Source: DASTGO01 sp035719045
Lineage (GTDB): Bacteria > Actinomycetota > Actinomycetes > Actinomycetales > Kineosporiaceae
DNA length: 18,683 bases
Reading direction: 5' to 3'
Assembly (NCBI GenBank): GCA_035719045.1
Contig: DASTGO010000543.1
Coordinates: 1 to 18,683 of the forward strand
The position numbers and the translations under genes are program-made. The notes under the pieces were generated by a model. The model ran no database searches. It was not told the DNA's origin and saw nothing but the letters and a program-made list of their open reading frames with translations. This document shows positions 1 to 6,752 of this stretch, piece after piece (the first letter of the stretch is position 1; the number at the start of each line of letters is the position of its first letter).

Positions 1-227
1 GTGGGGTGCTCCGGCACGGTGACGCCGCCGCCCGGGCGGCGGTCCTCGGCCCGCTGCTGGCCGATCACGGCGGCGGGTGGGTGGTTCCGGCTCACGCCCG
101 GCTGGCCGTCGACGCCCGGTACGTGCTGTTCGCCGCCGGACTGCTCGCGCCGTACGCCCCCGCCGCAGCCGCCCGGCTGGCCACGACCCAGCTGGTCGAC
201 GTCCCGCCGGACGCCGCGGCCGGCTGA
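1..227 (+). CDS. C-terminal fragment of an unidentified protein
   Basis: A reading frame is already open at the window edge (first full codon at base 3) and ends with TGA at 225-227. About 74 residues are visible. They are rich in Ala, Leu and Val, contain two tryptophan/glycine-rich turns (GGGW) and end in an alanine/proline-rich tail. I do not recognise the family. The fragment is probably genuine coding sequence: the frame has strong G/C at third positions, and a stem-loop suited to termination follows 20 nt after the stop. The GTG at base 6 is probably an internal Val codon, not the start, because the gene enters from outside the window. Function cannot be inferred. Confidence 0.5.
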   Translation, partial: GVLRHGDAAARAAVLGPLLADHGGGWVVPAHARLAVDARYVLFAAGLLAPYAPAAAARLATTQLVDVPPDAAAG

Positions 228-247
228 CCACCAGCGCCCCGGACGCC

Positions 248-265
248 CGGCCCGACGACGGGCCG
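248..265 (+). terminator. Candidate terminator hairpin after the partial gene
   Basis: A perfect 7-bp stem CGGCCCG/CGGGCCG encloses a 4-nt loop (ACGA), 20 nt downstream of the stop at 227. There is no T-run, which is common for high-GC actinobacterial terminators. It could also simply be a GC-rich palindrome. Confidence 0.35.
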
Positions 266-270
266 CCATG

Positions 271-308
271 ACCGTGCCGCTGCGACCGTGCCGCTGCGAC
301 CGTGCCGC
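271..308 (+). repeat. 14-nt tandem repeat, about 2.7 copies
   Basis: The unit ACCGTGCCGCTGCG occurs perfectly at 271-284 and 285-298, followed by a 10-nt partial copy at 299-308. It lies in the gap between the partial gene and the AI-2E-family gene, ending about 30 nt before the chosen ATG at 340. A role is not evident. The array shifts frame at each copy, so it is not a protein repeat of the downstream gene. Confidence 0.7.
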
Positions 309-339
309 ACGGAGCGGTCCGGGACGGCACGATGGGCGG

Positions 340-1518
340 ATGGGGATCGACAACGTCGACGCGGAGGTCGTTCCGCGGGGGTTGCGTGCCGCGGCCGGCT
401 GGTCCTGGCGGTTGCTGGCCATCGGCGTGGCCGGGTACGCCGTGCTGCGGGTGCTGGGGGAGTTCCGGCTGCTCGTGGTGCCGCTGCTCATCTCGCTGCT
501 GCTGGTCGCGCTGGTCCGGCCGGTCACCGACGCCCTGGCCGGGCTGCGCGTGGGACCGGTCCGGATACCCCGCACGCTGGCCGCCGCACTGACCGTGCTG
601 CTGACCCTGACCGTCCTCGGCGGACTGATCACCCTGATCGGGCAACAGGTGGCGACGGGGTTCCCCTCCCTGCGGGTGCAGGCCGCCGACGGTCTCCAGG
701 ACATCCGGCACAGCCTCGCCCGGGGCCCGCTGCATGTGACCGGCGGCCAGCTCGACGGGGTGATCAACGCCGCGACGGATCGGCTGCGCGCCAACAGCGG
801 GCAGGTGGTGTCCGGCGCCCTGCAGGTCGGCGCCACCGCGATCGACGTGGCGGCCGGGACCCTGCTGGTGCTGTTCAGCACCTTCTTCCTGCTGGCGGGC
901 GGGGACCGGATCTGGCTGTGGGCGCTGGGGCTGGTCCCGGCCCGGACCCGGGACCGGGCCAACGGCGCCGGACGGCTGGCCTGGGGTACGCTCACCGCCT
1001 TCGTCCGGGCCACGGTCGTGGTGGCCGCCGCCGACGGCCTCGGGGTGGCCCTGGTGGCCTGGCTGCTCGGGGTCCCGTTGCCGATCCCGCTGGGCGTGCT
1101 GGTGTTCCTCGGGGCCTTCGTGCCGATCGTCGGGTCCCTGGTCAGCGGTTCGGTCGCGGTGCTGATCGCCTTCGTCGCCAACGGCCCGGTGCTGGCCCTG
1201 GCCATGCTGGCCGGAGTGCTCGCCGTGGCCCAACTGGAGGGGCATGTGCTGCAGCCGTTCCTGCTCGGCCGGGCAGTGCGCGTACACCCGCTGGCCGTCA
1301 TCGTCGTCATCACCGCGGGCAGCCTGCTGGCCGGCGTGCCGGGCGCCCTGTTCGCGGTTCCCGTGACCGCCGTGGCCAATGCCGTGACCGGTTACCTGCT
1401 GCGGGCACACCGCGGTCCGGATGGTGCGCCCGAGCCGGCCGCCGCCGAGCCGCTCCCTGTCGAGCCGCTCCCTGTCGAGCCGGCTGTCCGACCCGGCGGC
1501 CCGTGCCAGGATGCGTGA
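340..1518 (+). CDS. AI-2E family transporter / PerM-like membrane protein
   Basis: The product has 392 residues from ATG 340 and the usual size and hydropathy pattern of the AI-2E transporter family (PF01594, YhhQ/PerM/TqsA type). Paired N-terminal membrane segments lie at about residues 20-65, a third follows at about 80-105, and then comes a soluble stretch of about 70 residues. Four or more tightly packed C-terminal helices contain the characteristic glycine/proline-rich turns, for example LGAFVPIVGSLVSG and the segment ending EGHVLQPFLLGRAVRVHP. Members export small molecules or ions and the substrate is not predictable. The C-terminal tail is proline/glutamate-rich and includes an exact 15-nt DNA duplication at 1447-1476 (EPLPV twice). 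An in-frame ATG at 268 would add 24 basic residues and has no better ribosome site, so 340 is preferred. The end lies 1 nt before the chosen ilvA start. Confidence 0.85.
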   Translation: MGIDNVDAEVVPRGLRAAAGWSWRLLAIGVAGYAVLRVLGEFRLLVVPLLISLLLVALVRPVTDALAGLRVGPVRIPRTLAAALTVLLTLTVLGGLITLIGQQVATGFPSLRVQAADGLQDIRHSLARGPLHVTGGQLDGVINAATDRLRANSGQVVSGALQVGATAIDVAAGTLLVLFSTFFLLAGGDRIWLWALGLVPARTRDRANGAGRLAWGTLTAFVRATVVVAAADGLGVALVAWLLGVPLPIPLGVLVFLGAFVPIVGSLVSGSVAVLIAFVANGPVLALAMLAGVLAVAQLEGHVLQPFLLGRAVRVHPLAVIVVITAGSLLAGVPGALFAVPVTAVANAVTGYLLRAHRGPDGAPEPAAAEPLPVEPLPVEPAVRPGGPCQDA

Positions 1519-1519
1519 C

Positions 1520-2752
1520 ATGTCCACCGCGACCCCGGCCCAGACGGTCTCGGCGGCCGATGTCCGGGCGGCGGGCGAACTGCTCGGCGACGTCGTCCGG
1601 CTGACTCCCGTCGAACCCAACCGCGCGCTGTCCGAGCGGATCGGCGGTGCGGTGTTCCTCAAGTGCGAGAACCTGCAGCGGGCCGGCTCCTTCAAGATCC
1701 GCGGCGCCTACACCCGGCTCGCCCGGCTCGACCCCGACGAGCGGGCCTGCGGCGTGGTGGCCGCCAGCGCGGGCAACCACGCCCAGGGAGTCGCCCTGGC
1801 CGCGCAGTTGCTCGGCATCCGGTCCCGGGTCTACATGCCGTTCGGTGCTCCGTTGCCGAAGATCCAGGCCACTCACGGCTACGGAGCCGAGGTCGAGTTC
1901 GCCGGGCAGACGGTCGACGAGAGTCTGGAGGTCGCCCGGGACTGGGCGCAGCGGTCGGGGGCGGTCTTCATCCACCCCTTCGACCACCCGGACGTCGTCG
2001 CCGGGCAGGGCACGGTGGGGCTGGAGATCCTCCGCCAGTGCCCGGACGTGCGCACGATCCTGGTCGGGACCGGCGGGGGCGGGCTGCTGGCGGGGATCGC
2101 CGCCGCGGTCCGGCCGGTACGTCCGCAGGTGTCGGTGATCGGGGTCCAGGCGGACGGCGCCGCGGCCTGGCCGGCCTCGCTGGCTGCGGGTCGTCCGGTG
2201 GCGCTGGCCTCGATGACGACGATGGCCGACGGGATCGCCGTGGGCCGGCCCGGTGAGGTGACGTTCGGCATCGTCCAGGAGTTCGCTGACGGGGTGGTGA
2301 CGGTCAGCGAGGAGCTGATCTCCCGGGCCCTGCTGCTGATGCTCGAACGGGCCAAGCTGGTGGTCGAGCCGGCCGGGGTGGTCTCGGTCGCGGCTCTGCT
2401 CGACCCTGACCTGGCCGCCGGGTTCGCTCCGCCGGTGGTGGCGGTGCTGTCCGGCGGGAACATCGACCCGCTGCTCATGCTGCGGGTGATCCAGCACGGG
2501 ATGGCCGCCGCCGGGCGGTACCTCGCGCTGCGGCTGCGTGTGCCGGACCGCCCGGGTTCGCTGGCGGCCCTGCTCGCGGTGCTGGCCACGACCCGGGCGA
2601 ATGTGCTGGAGGTCGAGCACGTGCGGACCAGCCCCAAGCTCTCGGTCGCCGAGGTGGAACTGGCGCTGCGGCTGGAGACCCAGGGCCGCGACCACTGTGC
2701 GCAGGTGCTGTCGGTGCTGCGGGAGGCCGGCTACCCGTTCGTCACCGGCTGA
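1520..2752 (+). CDS. ilvA: Threonine dehydratase (threonine ammonia-lyase)
   Basis: This is a PLP enzyme that deaminates L-threonine to 2-oxobutanoate, the first step towards isoleucine. The 410-residue product shows the fold-type II signature GSFKIRGA with the PLP lysine at residue 59, the SAGNHAQGVA motif and the glycine loop GTGGGGLLAG near residue 183, which holds the cofactor phosphate. From about residue 335 there is a single C-terminal ACT-like domain (start YLALRLRVPDRPGSLAALL). This is the medium-length one-ACT form rather than the long two-domain E. coli IlvA. ATG 1520 is chosen because AGGA at 1508-1511 stands 8 nt upstream. An in-frame ATG at 1511 would overlap the upstream stop by 8 nt and is the alternative. 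The tight spacing to the AI-2E-family gene suggests co-transcription. Whether it is isoleucine-sensitive (biosynthetic) or catabolic cannot be read from the sequence. Confidence 0.93.
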   Translation: MSTATPAQTVSAADVRAAGELLGDVVRLTPVEPNRALSERIGGAVFLKCENLQRAGSFKIRGAYTRLARLDPDERACGVVAASAGNHAQGVALAAQLLGIRSRVYMPFGAPLPKIQATHGYGAEVEFAGQTVDESLEVARDWAQRSGAVFIHPFDHPDVVAGQGTVGLEILRQCPDVRTILVGTGGGGLLAGIAAAVRPVRPQVSVIGVQADGAAAWPASLAAGRPVALASMTTMADGIAVGRPGEVTFGIVQEFADGVVTVSEELISRALLLMLERAKLVVEPAGVVSVAALLDPDLAAGFAPPVVAVLSGGNIDPLLMLRVIQHGMAAAGRYLALRLRVPDRPGSLAALLAVLATTRANVLEVEHVRTSPKLSVAEVELALRLETQGRDHCAQVLSVLREAGYPFVTG

Positions 2753-2782
2753 CCGAACCGGAACGGCGCCCCGGCACCGGAC

Positions 2783-2799
2783 CCGCAGCGTGGCTGCGG
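2783..2799. terminator. Candidate shared terminator between convergent ilvA and greA
   Basis: A perfect 7-bp stem CCGCAGC/GCTGCGG with a 3-nt loop lies in the 103-nt gap between convergent ilvA (+) and greA (-). A symmetric hairpin here could serve both strands. No T-run is present. Confidence 0.4.
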
Positions 2800-2855
2800 A
2801 TCGGGCCGGGACGCCGGGCGGACTCGGTGGTCCCGTGGGTTCGGACCGGGCGGGC

Positions 2856-3347
2856 TCAGGCGCCGAAGGGCCTGGCGTCGAGGATCTTCACCGCGATGGT
2901 CCTGCCGTTGGGTGCGGTGTACTCGGTGGTCTCACCGGGCTTGTGGCCGACGACCGCGGCCCCCAGCGGACTCTTCTCGCTGTAGACGTCGAGGTCGGTG
3001 TCCCCGCCCACCTCGCGGCTGCCGAGCAGGAACACCATCTCGTCACCGGCCAGGTCCACGGTCACCACCGTGCCCGGGGCGATGCTGCCGTCGGAGTTGG
3101 TGGGGACCTCGCCGACCTGCGCGTGCTCCAGCAGGTGACGCAACTGGCGGATCCGGGCCTCCATCTTGCCCTGCTCCTCCTTGGCCGCGTGGTACCCGCC
3201 GTTCTCCTTCAGGTCGCCCTCGAGTCTGGCCGCCTCGATCTTCTTCGCGATCTCCGTGCGACCTTCGCCCGAGAGGTGCTCCAGCTGGGCCCTCAACCGG
3301 TCGTAGGCCTCCTGGGTCAGCCAGGTGACGCTGGTCGTCTCGGTCAC
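2856..3347 (-). CDS. greA: Transcription elongation factor GreA
   Basis: GreA binds the RNA polymerase secondary channel and stimulates cleavage of backtracked transcripts. The 163-residue product has the N-terminal coiled-coil hairpin (about residues 10-80) with the tip motif GDLKENGGYHAAKEEQ. Asp45 and Glu48 correspond to the acidic tip pair that coordinates Mg2+ (D41/E44 in E. coli). The C-terminal FKBP-like domain follows, ending PNGRTIAVKILDARPFGA. Start GTG 3347 is chosen because GGAG lies 5 nt before it and the resulting N-terminus closely resembles mycobacterial GreA (MTxTxVTWLTQE). A GTG at 3353 overlaps the ribosome site and is less likely. It is downstream of the DUF4307 gene on the same strand with a 161-nt gap, so it may have its own promoter. 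Confidence 0.95.
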   Translation of the reverse strand: MTETTSVTWLTQEAYDRLRAQLEHLSGEGRTEIAKKIEAARLEGDLKENGGYHAAKEEQGKMEARIRQLRHLLEHAQVGEVPTNSDGSIAPGTVVTVDLAGDEMVFLLGSREVGGDTDLDVYSEKSPLGAAVVGHKPGETTEYTAPNGRTIAVKILDARPFGA

Positions 3348-3508
3348 GGTCACTCCGTTCTCTCACCCACCGGCCCCGGCCGCGTCGGTCCGGCCGCCGG
3401 CGGTGCGGTGCGTCCTGTGTGGCTTGCGACGCGTCTGACATGCGCTTCACCCGGTCCCGGCCAGGGACCCCATCGGCCGTCGGGGTGAACCCAGAAGCCT
3501 AGCAATGC

Positions 3509-3937
3509 TCAGGCGAGCACGCAGGCCCTGATGGTCGCGCTGGTCGCAGGTTCCATGGTCGGCACCCGGATGGTCGCCCTGAAGGTCCTGGACGTCGATG
3601 GACCGACAGTGACGTCGCTTAGACCCACCGTGGTCAGGTTCTGGTTGGCGGCCGTCATCGTGCAGATCGCCCGGTGGCCGGGTTCGAGCGTGAAGTCGGC
3701 GGTGATCTCCGCCCGGGTGCCGTCGGTGAACGACGTGTCCTGCACGCTCCAGCGGACGTCCGGAGTTCCCTGGTGGATCGAGACCCAGATCAGGTAGGCG
3801 ATCAGGACGGTCATCAGGCTCGCCGCCAGGGCGATCACCGTGCGGCGGGAGGAGCCGGCGGTGGTGCCGTACCGCCCCGCGGGCCGGGCGTCACCGTAGC
3901 GGCCGGCGGGTGGGGTGACGGCGGAGGTCCTGCCCAC
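3509..3937 (-). CDS. DUF4307 single-pass membrane protein
   Basis: The product has 142 residues from GTG 3937. The order is a basic, proline-rich cytoplasmic N-terminus with PAGRYG twice, one transmembrane helix at about residues 34-54 (VIALAASLMTVLIAYLIWVSI region), then an extracellular beta-rich domain with a CTMTAxNQN segment and a terminal cysteine (RACVLA). Composition, length and position between greA and mca match the DUF4307 family (M. tuberculosis Rv1081c type), whose function is unknown. GTG 3937 is preferred because AGAGGAG stands 5 nt upstream. GTG 3952 would add five residues but has that ribosome site inside the coding region. The two cysteines could form an extracytoplasmic disulfide (inference). 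Confidence 0.85.
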   Translation of the reverse strand: MGRTSAVTPPAGRYGDARPAGRYGTTAGSSRRTVIALAASLMTVLIAYLIWVSIHQGTPDVRWSVQDTSFTDGTRAEITADFTLEPGHRAICTMTAANQNLTTVGLSDVTVGPSTSRTFRATIRVPTMEPATSATIRACVLA

Positions 3938-3951
3938 ACCAACTCCTCTCA

Positions 3952-3988
3952 CCCGTCATCAGTCGTGTCCCGCCCGTCATCAGTCGTG
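3952..3988. promoter_or_regulatory. Perfect 16-nt direct repeat in the DUF4307/mca divergent promoter
   Basis: CCCGTCATCAGTCGTG occurs at 3952-3967 and again at 3973-3988. The period is 21 nt, about two helical turns, so both copies face the same side of the DNA. The five bases after each copy differ, so the conserved part is the 16-mer. The pair lies just upstream of the DUF4307 start (3937) and 135 nt upstream of mca (4123), a good position for tandem binding of a regulator. A recent tandem duplication is the alternative. Confidence 0.5.
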
Positions 3989-4050
3989 ATCATGCGGTGA
4001 CCTGCCCGGCGCTCCCGGTTCGCCGACTCCGGGGCCCCTGTCGGATGATT

Positions 4051-4071
4051 GTCCACCAGTAACCGGTGGAC
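4051..4071 (+). promoter_or_regulatory. Inverted repeat upstream of mca
   Basis: A perfect 7-bp inverted repeat GTCCACC/GGTGGAC with a 7-nt spacer ends about 50 nt before the mca start. CCGGTGG also recurs at 4063, 4075 and 4090. It could be an operator or a 5'-leader hairpin. I looked for a SigR-type promoter (GGAAT - 18/19 nt - GTT), expected for mycothiol genes in streptomycetes, and did not see one. Confidence 0.3.
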
Positions 4072-4122
4072 GGGCCGGTGGGGTACGAGCCGGTGGGCAC
4101 CACCGGGGACGAGGGAGGGCCA

Positions 4123-5010
4123 GTGGCGGACGGACTGCGGCTGATGTCCGTGCACGCGCACCCCGACGACGAGTCCAGCAAGGGCGCCGCGACCCTGGCC
4201 CGCTACGTGGCCGAGGGTGTCGAGGTCATGGTGGTGACCTGTACCGGTGGGGAGCGTGGGGACATCCTCAACCCCTCGCTCAAGGCCGACCCCGACCTGC
4301 TGCGGGACATCGCGGAGTACCGCCGCCACGAGATGGCCAGGGCTGTGGAGGTGCTCGGGGTCCGCCACACCTGGCTCGGTTTCGTCGACTCCGGCCTGCC
4401 GGAGGGTGACCCGCTGCCCCCGCTGCCCGAGGGCTGCTTCGCCCTGGAGCCGCTGCGGGTGGCGGCCGCGCCGCTGGTCCGGCTGGTCCGCGACTTCAAG
4501 CCGCACGTCATGGTCACCTACGACGAGAACGGCGGCTACCCGCACCCGGACCACATCATGTGCCACCAGGTCTCGGTGGAGGCCTTCGAGGCTGCCGGGG
4601 ACGCCGACCGGTACCCCGGGCTCGGGCAGCCCTGGCAGCCGCTGAAGCTCTACTACGACCGGACCTTCTCCCCGGGCCGGGCCCGGGCCCTGCACGAGGC
4701 GATGCTCGCCGAGGGCCGGGAGTCGCCGTTCGCGGACTGGTTCAAGCCGGATGCGCAGCGGGCCGGCCGCTGGGCCGCGCAGCGGGTGACCACCCGGGTG
4801 GAGTGCGCGGACTGGTTCGAGGTACGCGACCGGGCCCTGCTCGCCCATGCCACCCAGATCGACCCGAACGGGTGGTTCTTCAGCATTCCCCGCGACCTGC
4901 AGCGGCGGGTGTGGCCCACCGAGGAGTACGAGCTCGCCCGTACTTTGGTGGACGCCCCGCCCGCAGAGGATGATCTGTTCGCAGGGGTCCGTGATCGGGT
5001 GGAGGTATGA
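4123..5010 (+). CDS. mca: Mycothiol S-conjugate amidase
   Basis: Mca is a zinc amidase that cleaves mycothiol S-conjugates of electrophiles into GlcN-Ins and a mercapturic acid for export, so it works in detoxification. The 295-residue product has the LmbE/PIG-L fold with the zinc motif HAHPDDESSKG (His13 and Asp16 as ligands, Asp15 as catalytic base by family knowledge), TCTGGERGDILNP, the third ligand site HPDH at 141-144 and the Mca-typical tail FSIPRDLQRRVWPTEEYELA. The length is close to mycobacterial Mca rather than to the deacetylase MshB, and the FSIP/WPTEEY ending favours Mca. GTG 4123 is chosen for the purine-rich GAGGGAGGG just upstream and because it puts the LRLMSVHAHPDDE motif at the usual distance from the N-terminus. 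An upstream in-frame ATG at 4066 would add 19 unlikely residues. It is translationally coupled to the next gene. Confidence 0.95.
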   Translation: MADGLRLMSVHAHPDDESSKGAATLARYVAEGVEVMVVTCTGGERGDILNPSLKADPDLLRDIAEYRRHEMARAVEVLGVRHTWLGFVDSGLPEGDPLPPLPEGCFALEPLRVAAAPLVRLVRDFKPHVMVTYDENGGYPHPDHIMCHQVSVEAFEAAGDADRYPGLGQPWQPLKLYYDRTFSPGRARALHEAMLAEGRESPFADWFKPDAQRAGRWAAQRVTTRVECADWFEVRDRALLAHATQIDPNGWFFSIPRDLQRRVWPTEEYELARTLVDAPPAEDDLFAGVRDRVEV

Positions 5011-5011
5011 G

Positions 5012-5290
5012 GTGACGGCGACGATCGCCGGGGTGGCTGCAGCCGTGCACGCGGCCACCCCACCGGCCGAGAAGGTGACCCCGGGTGTGCTCGGGTTCGC
5101 CGTGGTGTTCGTCCTGGCGCTGGCCACCTGGCTGCTGTTGCGCAGCATGGTCGGCCACCTGCGCAAGGTCCGCTACAGCCCCGAGCCCGGTGCGCCCCGG
5201 ACCGGTGAGGCACCGGCCGAGGAGAACGGGGACTCCGGCGCGGAGCCCTCCGGCAGCGGAACGGGTGAGGGCCCGGCCGAGCCGGCGTGA
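5012..5290 (+). CDS. Small single-pass membrane protein (Rv1083-like)
   Basis: This is a 92-residue protein with a short alanine-rich N-terminus, one transmembrane helix at about residues 26-45 (VLGFAVVFVLALATWLLLRSM), a basic stop-transfer (RKVRY) and a disordered Pro/Glu/Gly/Ser tail. GTG 5012 follows the mca stop (5008-5010) by one base. Its ribosome site GGAGG (5001-5005) lies inside the last codons of mca, so translation is coupled. Small membrane proteins are found in this position beside mca in mycobacteria. The function is unknown; a membrane adaptor for the mycothiol detoxification step is possible but unsupported. Confidence 0.85.
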   Translation: MTATIAGVAAAVHAATPPAEKVTPGVLGFAVVFVLALATWLLLRSMVGHLRKVRYSPEPGAPRTGEAPAEENGDSGAEPSGSGTGEGPAEPA

Positions 5291-5347
5291 CCACCCTCGG
5301 GCCGGTCTGACCACCGTCGAGCGGGCCTGACCACCGTCCCGTCCATC
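5288..5347 (+). repeat. Three imperfect 20-nt tandem repeats starting at a stop codon
   Basis: Units beginning TGACCACC start at 5288, 5308 and 5328, exactly 20 nt apart. The first unit starts with the stop codon of the small membrane protein gene. The first 8 bases are identical and the remainder diverges. They occupy the gap between convergent genes. They may be duplication relics or part of a termination region. Confidence 0.6.
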
Positions 5348-5371
5348 GGGGCCGGGGACCTGCCGGTCAGG
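5326..5371. terminator. Possible bidirectional hairpin at the convergent junction
   Basis: CCTGACC (5326-5332) and GGTCAGG (5365-5371) form a perfect 7-bp stem with a 32-nt GC-rich loop. The right arm overlaps the stop codon of the minus-strand chemoreceptor gene. The long loop makes this a weak call. Confidence 0.25.
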
Positions 5372-6506
5372 ACTCGATGATGATCCGGTGCAGCTCGTCG
5401 GCCTGAGTGGCCATGTCGCTCATCGACGAGGCGATCTGGCTGGACTGCTGCGCCGTGTCGCGGGCGCCGTTGGCCATCGCCGTGATCGCCTCGGCGATCT
5501 GCGAGGTGACCGCCGACTGCTCCTCGATCGCCGCGGCCACGGTGTTCTGGCTCTCGCTGACGTGCTCGATGAGGGACTCGATCCGTGCCAGCGAGGACAC
5601 CCCCTCGTTGGCGGCCCGCTGGATGGCCTCGATCCGGGCCTCGATGTCGCTGATCGACGCCGAGGTGGTCCCGGCGAGCTGCTTGACCTCGTCGGCCACC
5701 ACGGCGAAGCCCTTGCCGGCCTCCCCGGCCCGGGCCGCCTCGATGGTGGCGTTGAGCGCCAGCATCTTGGTCTGCTCGGCGACCCCGGTGATCAGGCGCA
5801 GGAAGTCGCCGATCTCGGTGCTGGACCGCTGCAGGTCGCGCAGCTTGGACACGCCCTCCTGGGTGGCCTCCACCGTGTCCCGGACCTGGGCCAGTGCCTC
5901 CGCCGAGGACCGGGCGATCTCCGAGATCGCCACCCGCAGCTCCGAGGTGGCCGTCTCGGCCTGGTCGGCCTGGGTCGACGCCGAGCCCGCGGTGCCGGCG
6001 ATCCGCTCGGTGATCCCGGACAGGACCTCGGTGGCCTGCTGGACCCTGCGGACCGCGGAGTCGGCGGCGGCATTGCGCTCGGAGACGTTGTCCCAGACCA
6101 CCACGTAGCCGTGCCGGACGCCCTCGGCATCGGTGATCGCGTTGATCAGGGTGCGCAGGGTGATCCCACCGAAGCTGAAGGTCGCCTCCCGGGGGAGGGC
6201 GGCCGCGTCGGCGAGGATCCGCTCGACCCGGGCCGGGTCGTGGTGGAACCGGTGGATCGACCCGCCCAGCAGTTGGTCGATGGACAGCCCGAACGCCGAG
6301 CGGACCGCCGGGGCCAGCTGCTGGGCGGTCCGGGCCGCCTTGGCGTTCATGAACACCAGATTGAGCTGGAGGTCGGCGATGAAGCAGTTGGCGTTGAGGC
6401 TGTTCAGGGTGGCCCGCAGCGGGTTGCGCCCGTCGGCCAGCCACTCGGCCAGTTCCCTGCCGTGGCCGCGCCCGCTGGCCGGCCTGAGCATCTGTGTCAC
6501 TGCCAT
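5367..6506 (-). CDS. Soluble PAS-domain methyl-accepting chemotaxis-type protein
   Basis: The product has 379 residues and no transmembrane helix. Residues about 35-145 look like a PAS sensor: it starts LNANCFIADLQLNLVFMNAKA and ends with a GYVVVWDNVSERN strand and linker. Residues about 150-379 form the MCP signalling coiled coil. Its hairpin tip near residues 240-275 carries EQTKMLALNATIEAARAGEAGKGFAVVADEVKQLA in two blocks, the region that contacts CheA and CheW in family members. ATG 6506 is chosen for GAGGAG 9 nt upstream. The frame stays open far upstream only because of high GC. No CheA, CheW or flagellar gene is visible nearby, so it is an orphan receptor here. It could sense a cytosolic ligand or cofactor and may act outside chemotaxis (inference). 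It is divergent from the GMC gene. Confidence 0.9.
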   Translation of the reverse strand: MAVTQMLRPASGRGHGRELAEWLADGRNPLRATLNSLNANCFIADLQLNLVFMNAKAARTAQQLAPAVRSAFGLSIDQLLGGSIHRFHHDPARVERILADAAALPREATFSFGGITLRTLINAITDAEGVRHGYVVVWDNVSERNAAADSAVRRVQQATEVLSGITERIAGTAGSASTQADQAETATSELRVAISEIARSSAEALAQVRDTVEATQEGVSKLRDLQRSSTEIGDFLRLITGVAEQTKMLALNATIEAARAGEAGKGFAVVADEVKQLAGTTSASISDIEARIEAIQRAANEGVSSLARIESLIEHVSESQNTVAAAIEEQSAVTSQIAEAITAMANGARDTAQQSSQIASSMSDMATQADELHRIIIES

Positions 6507-6648
6507 GGTCGGGGACTCCTCGGTGCGGCGGTGGGCATGACCTTCGTCCACCCGGGTCTCGACCGTCCGGGTCCCGGACTTGATGGTCTGCGCACGGATC
6601 GGTGGAAATCGATCACCCCTGACCTGTTCGCGGGCTGATCCAGGTTCC

Positions 6649-6692
6649 GCCATGCGCAACCCGTTTCGCATGGCGCGCCGCTGCGCTACAGT
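6649..6692 (+). promoter_or_regulatory. Inverted repeat and -10 element of the GMC oxidoreductase promoter
   Basis: GCCATGCG (6649-6656) and CGCATGGC (6667-6674) form a perfect 8-bp inverted repeat with a 10-nt spacer, so equivalent half-site positions are 18 nt apart. A plausible -10 hexamer TACAGT lies at 6687-6692, and the corresponding -35 position falls on the right arm. A dimeric repressor bound here would block RNA polymerase. TetR-family repressors (BetI type) are common for choline genes, but no regulator gene is present in the window. The ATG follows 60 nt downstream. Confidence 0.5.
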
Positions 6693-6752
6693 CCCAGACC
6701 AGGGCCGGGTGGGGCCGGGGCCCGTCAGGTGCGGCGAAAGGGACCGTCGACC

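Noticed and set aside
3938..4122. SigR-type (GGAAT - 18/19 nt - GTT) promoter for mca
   Set aside because: No such hexamer pair was found in the divergent region.
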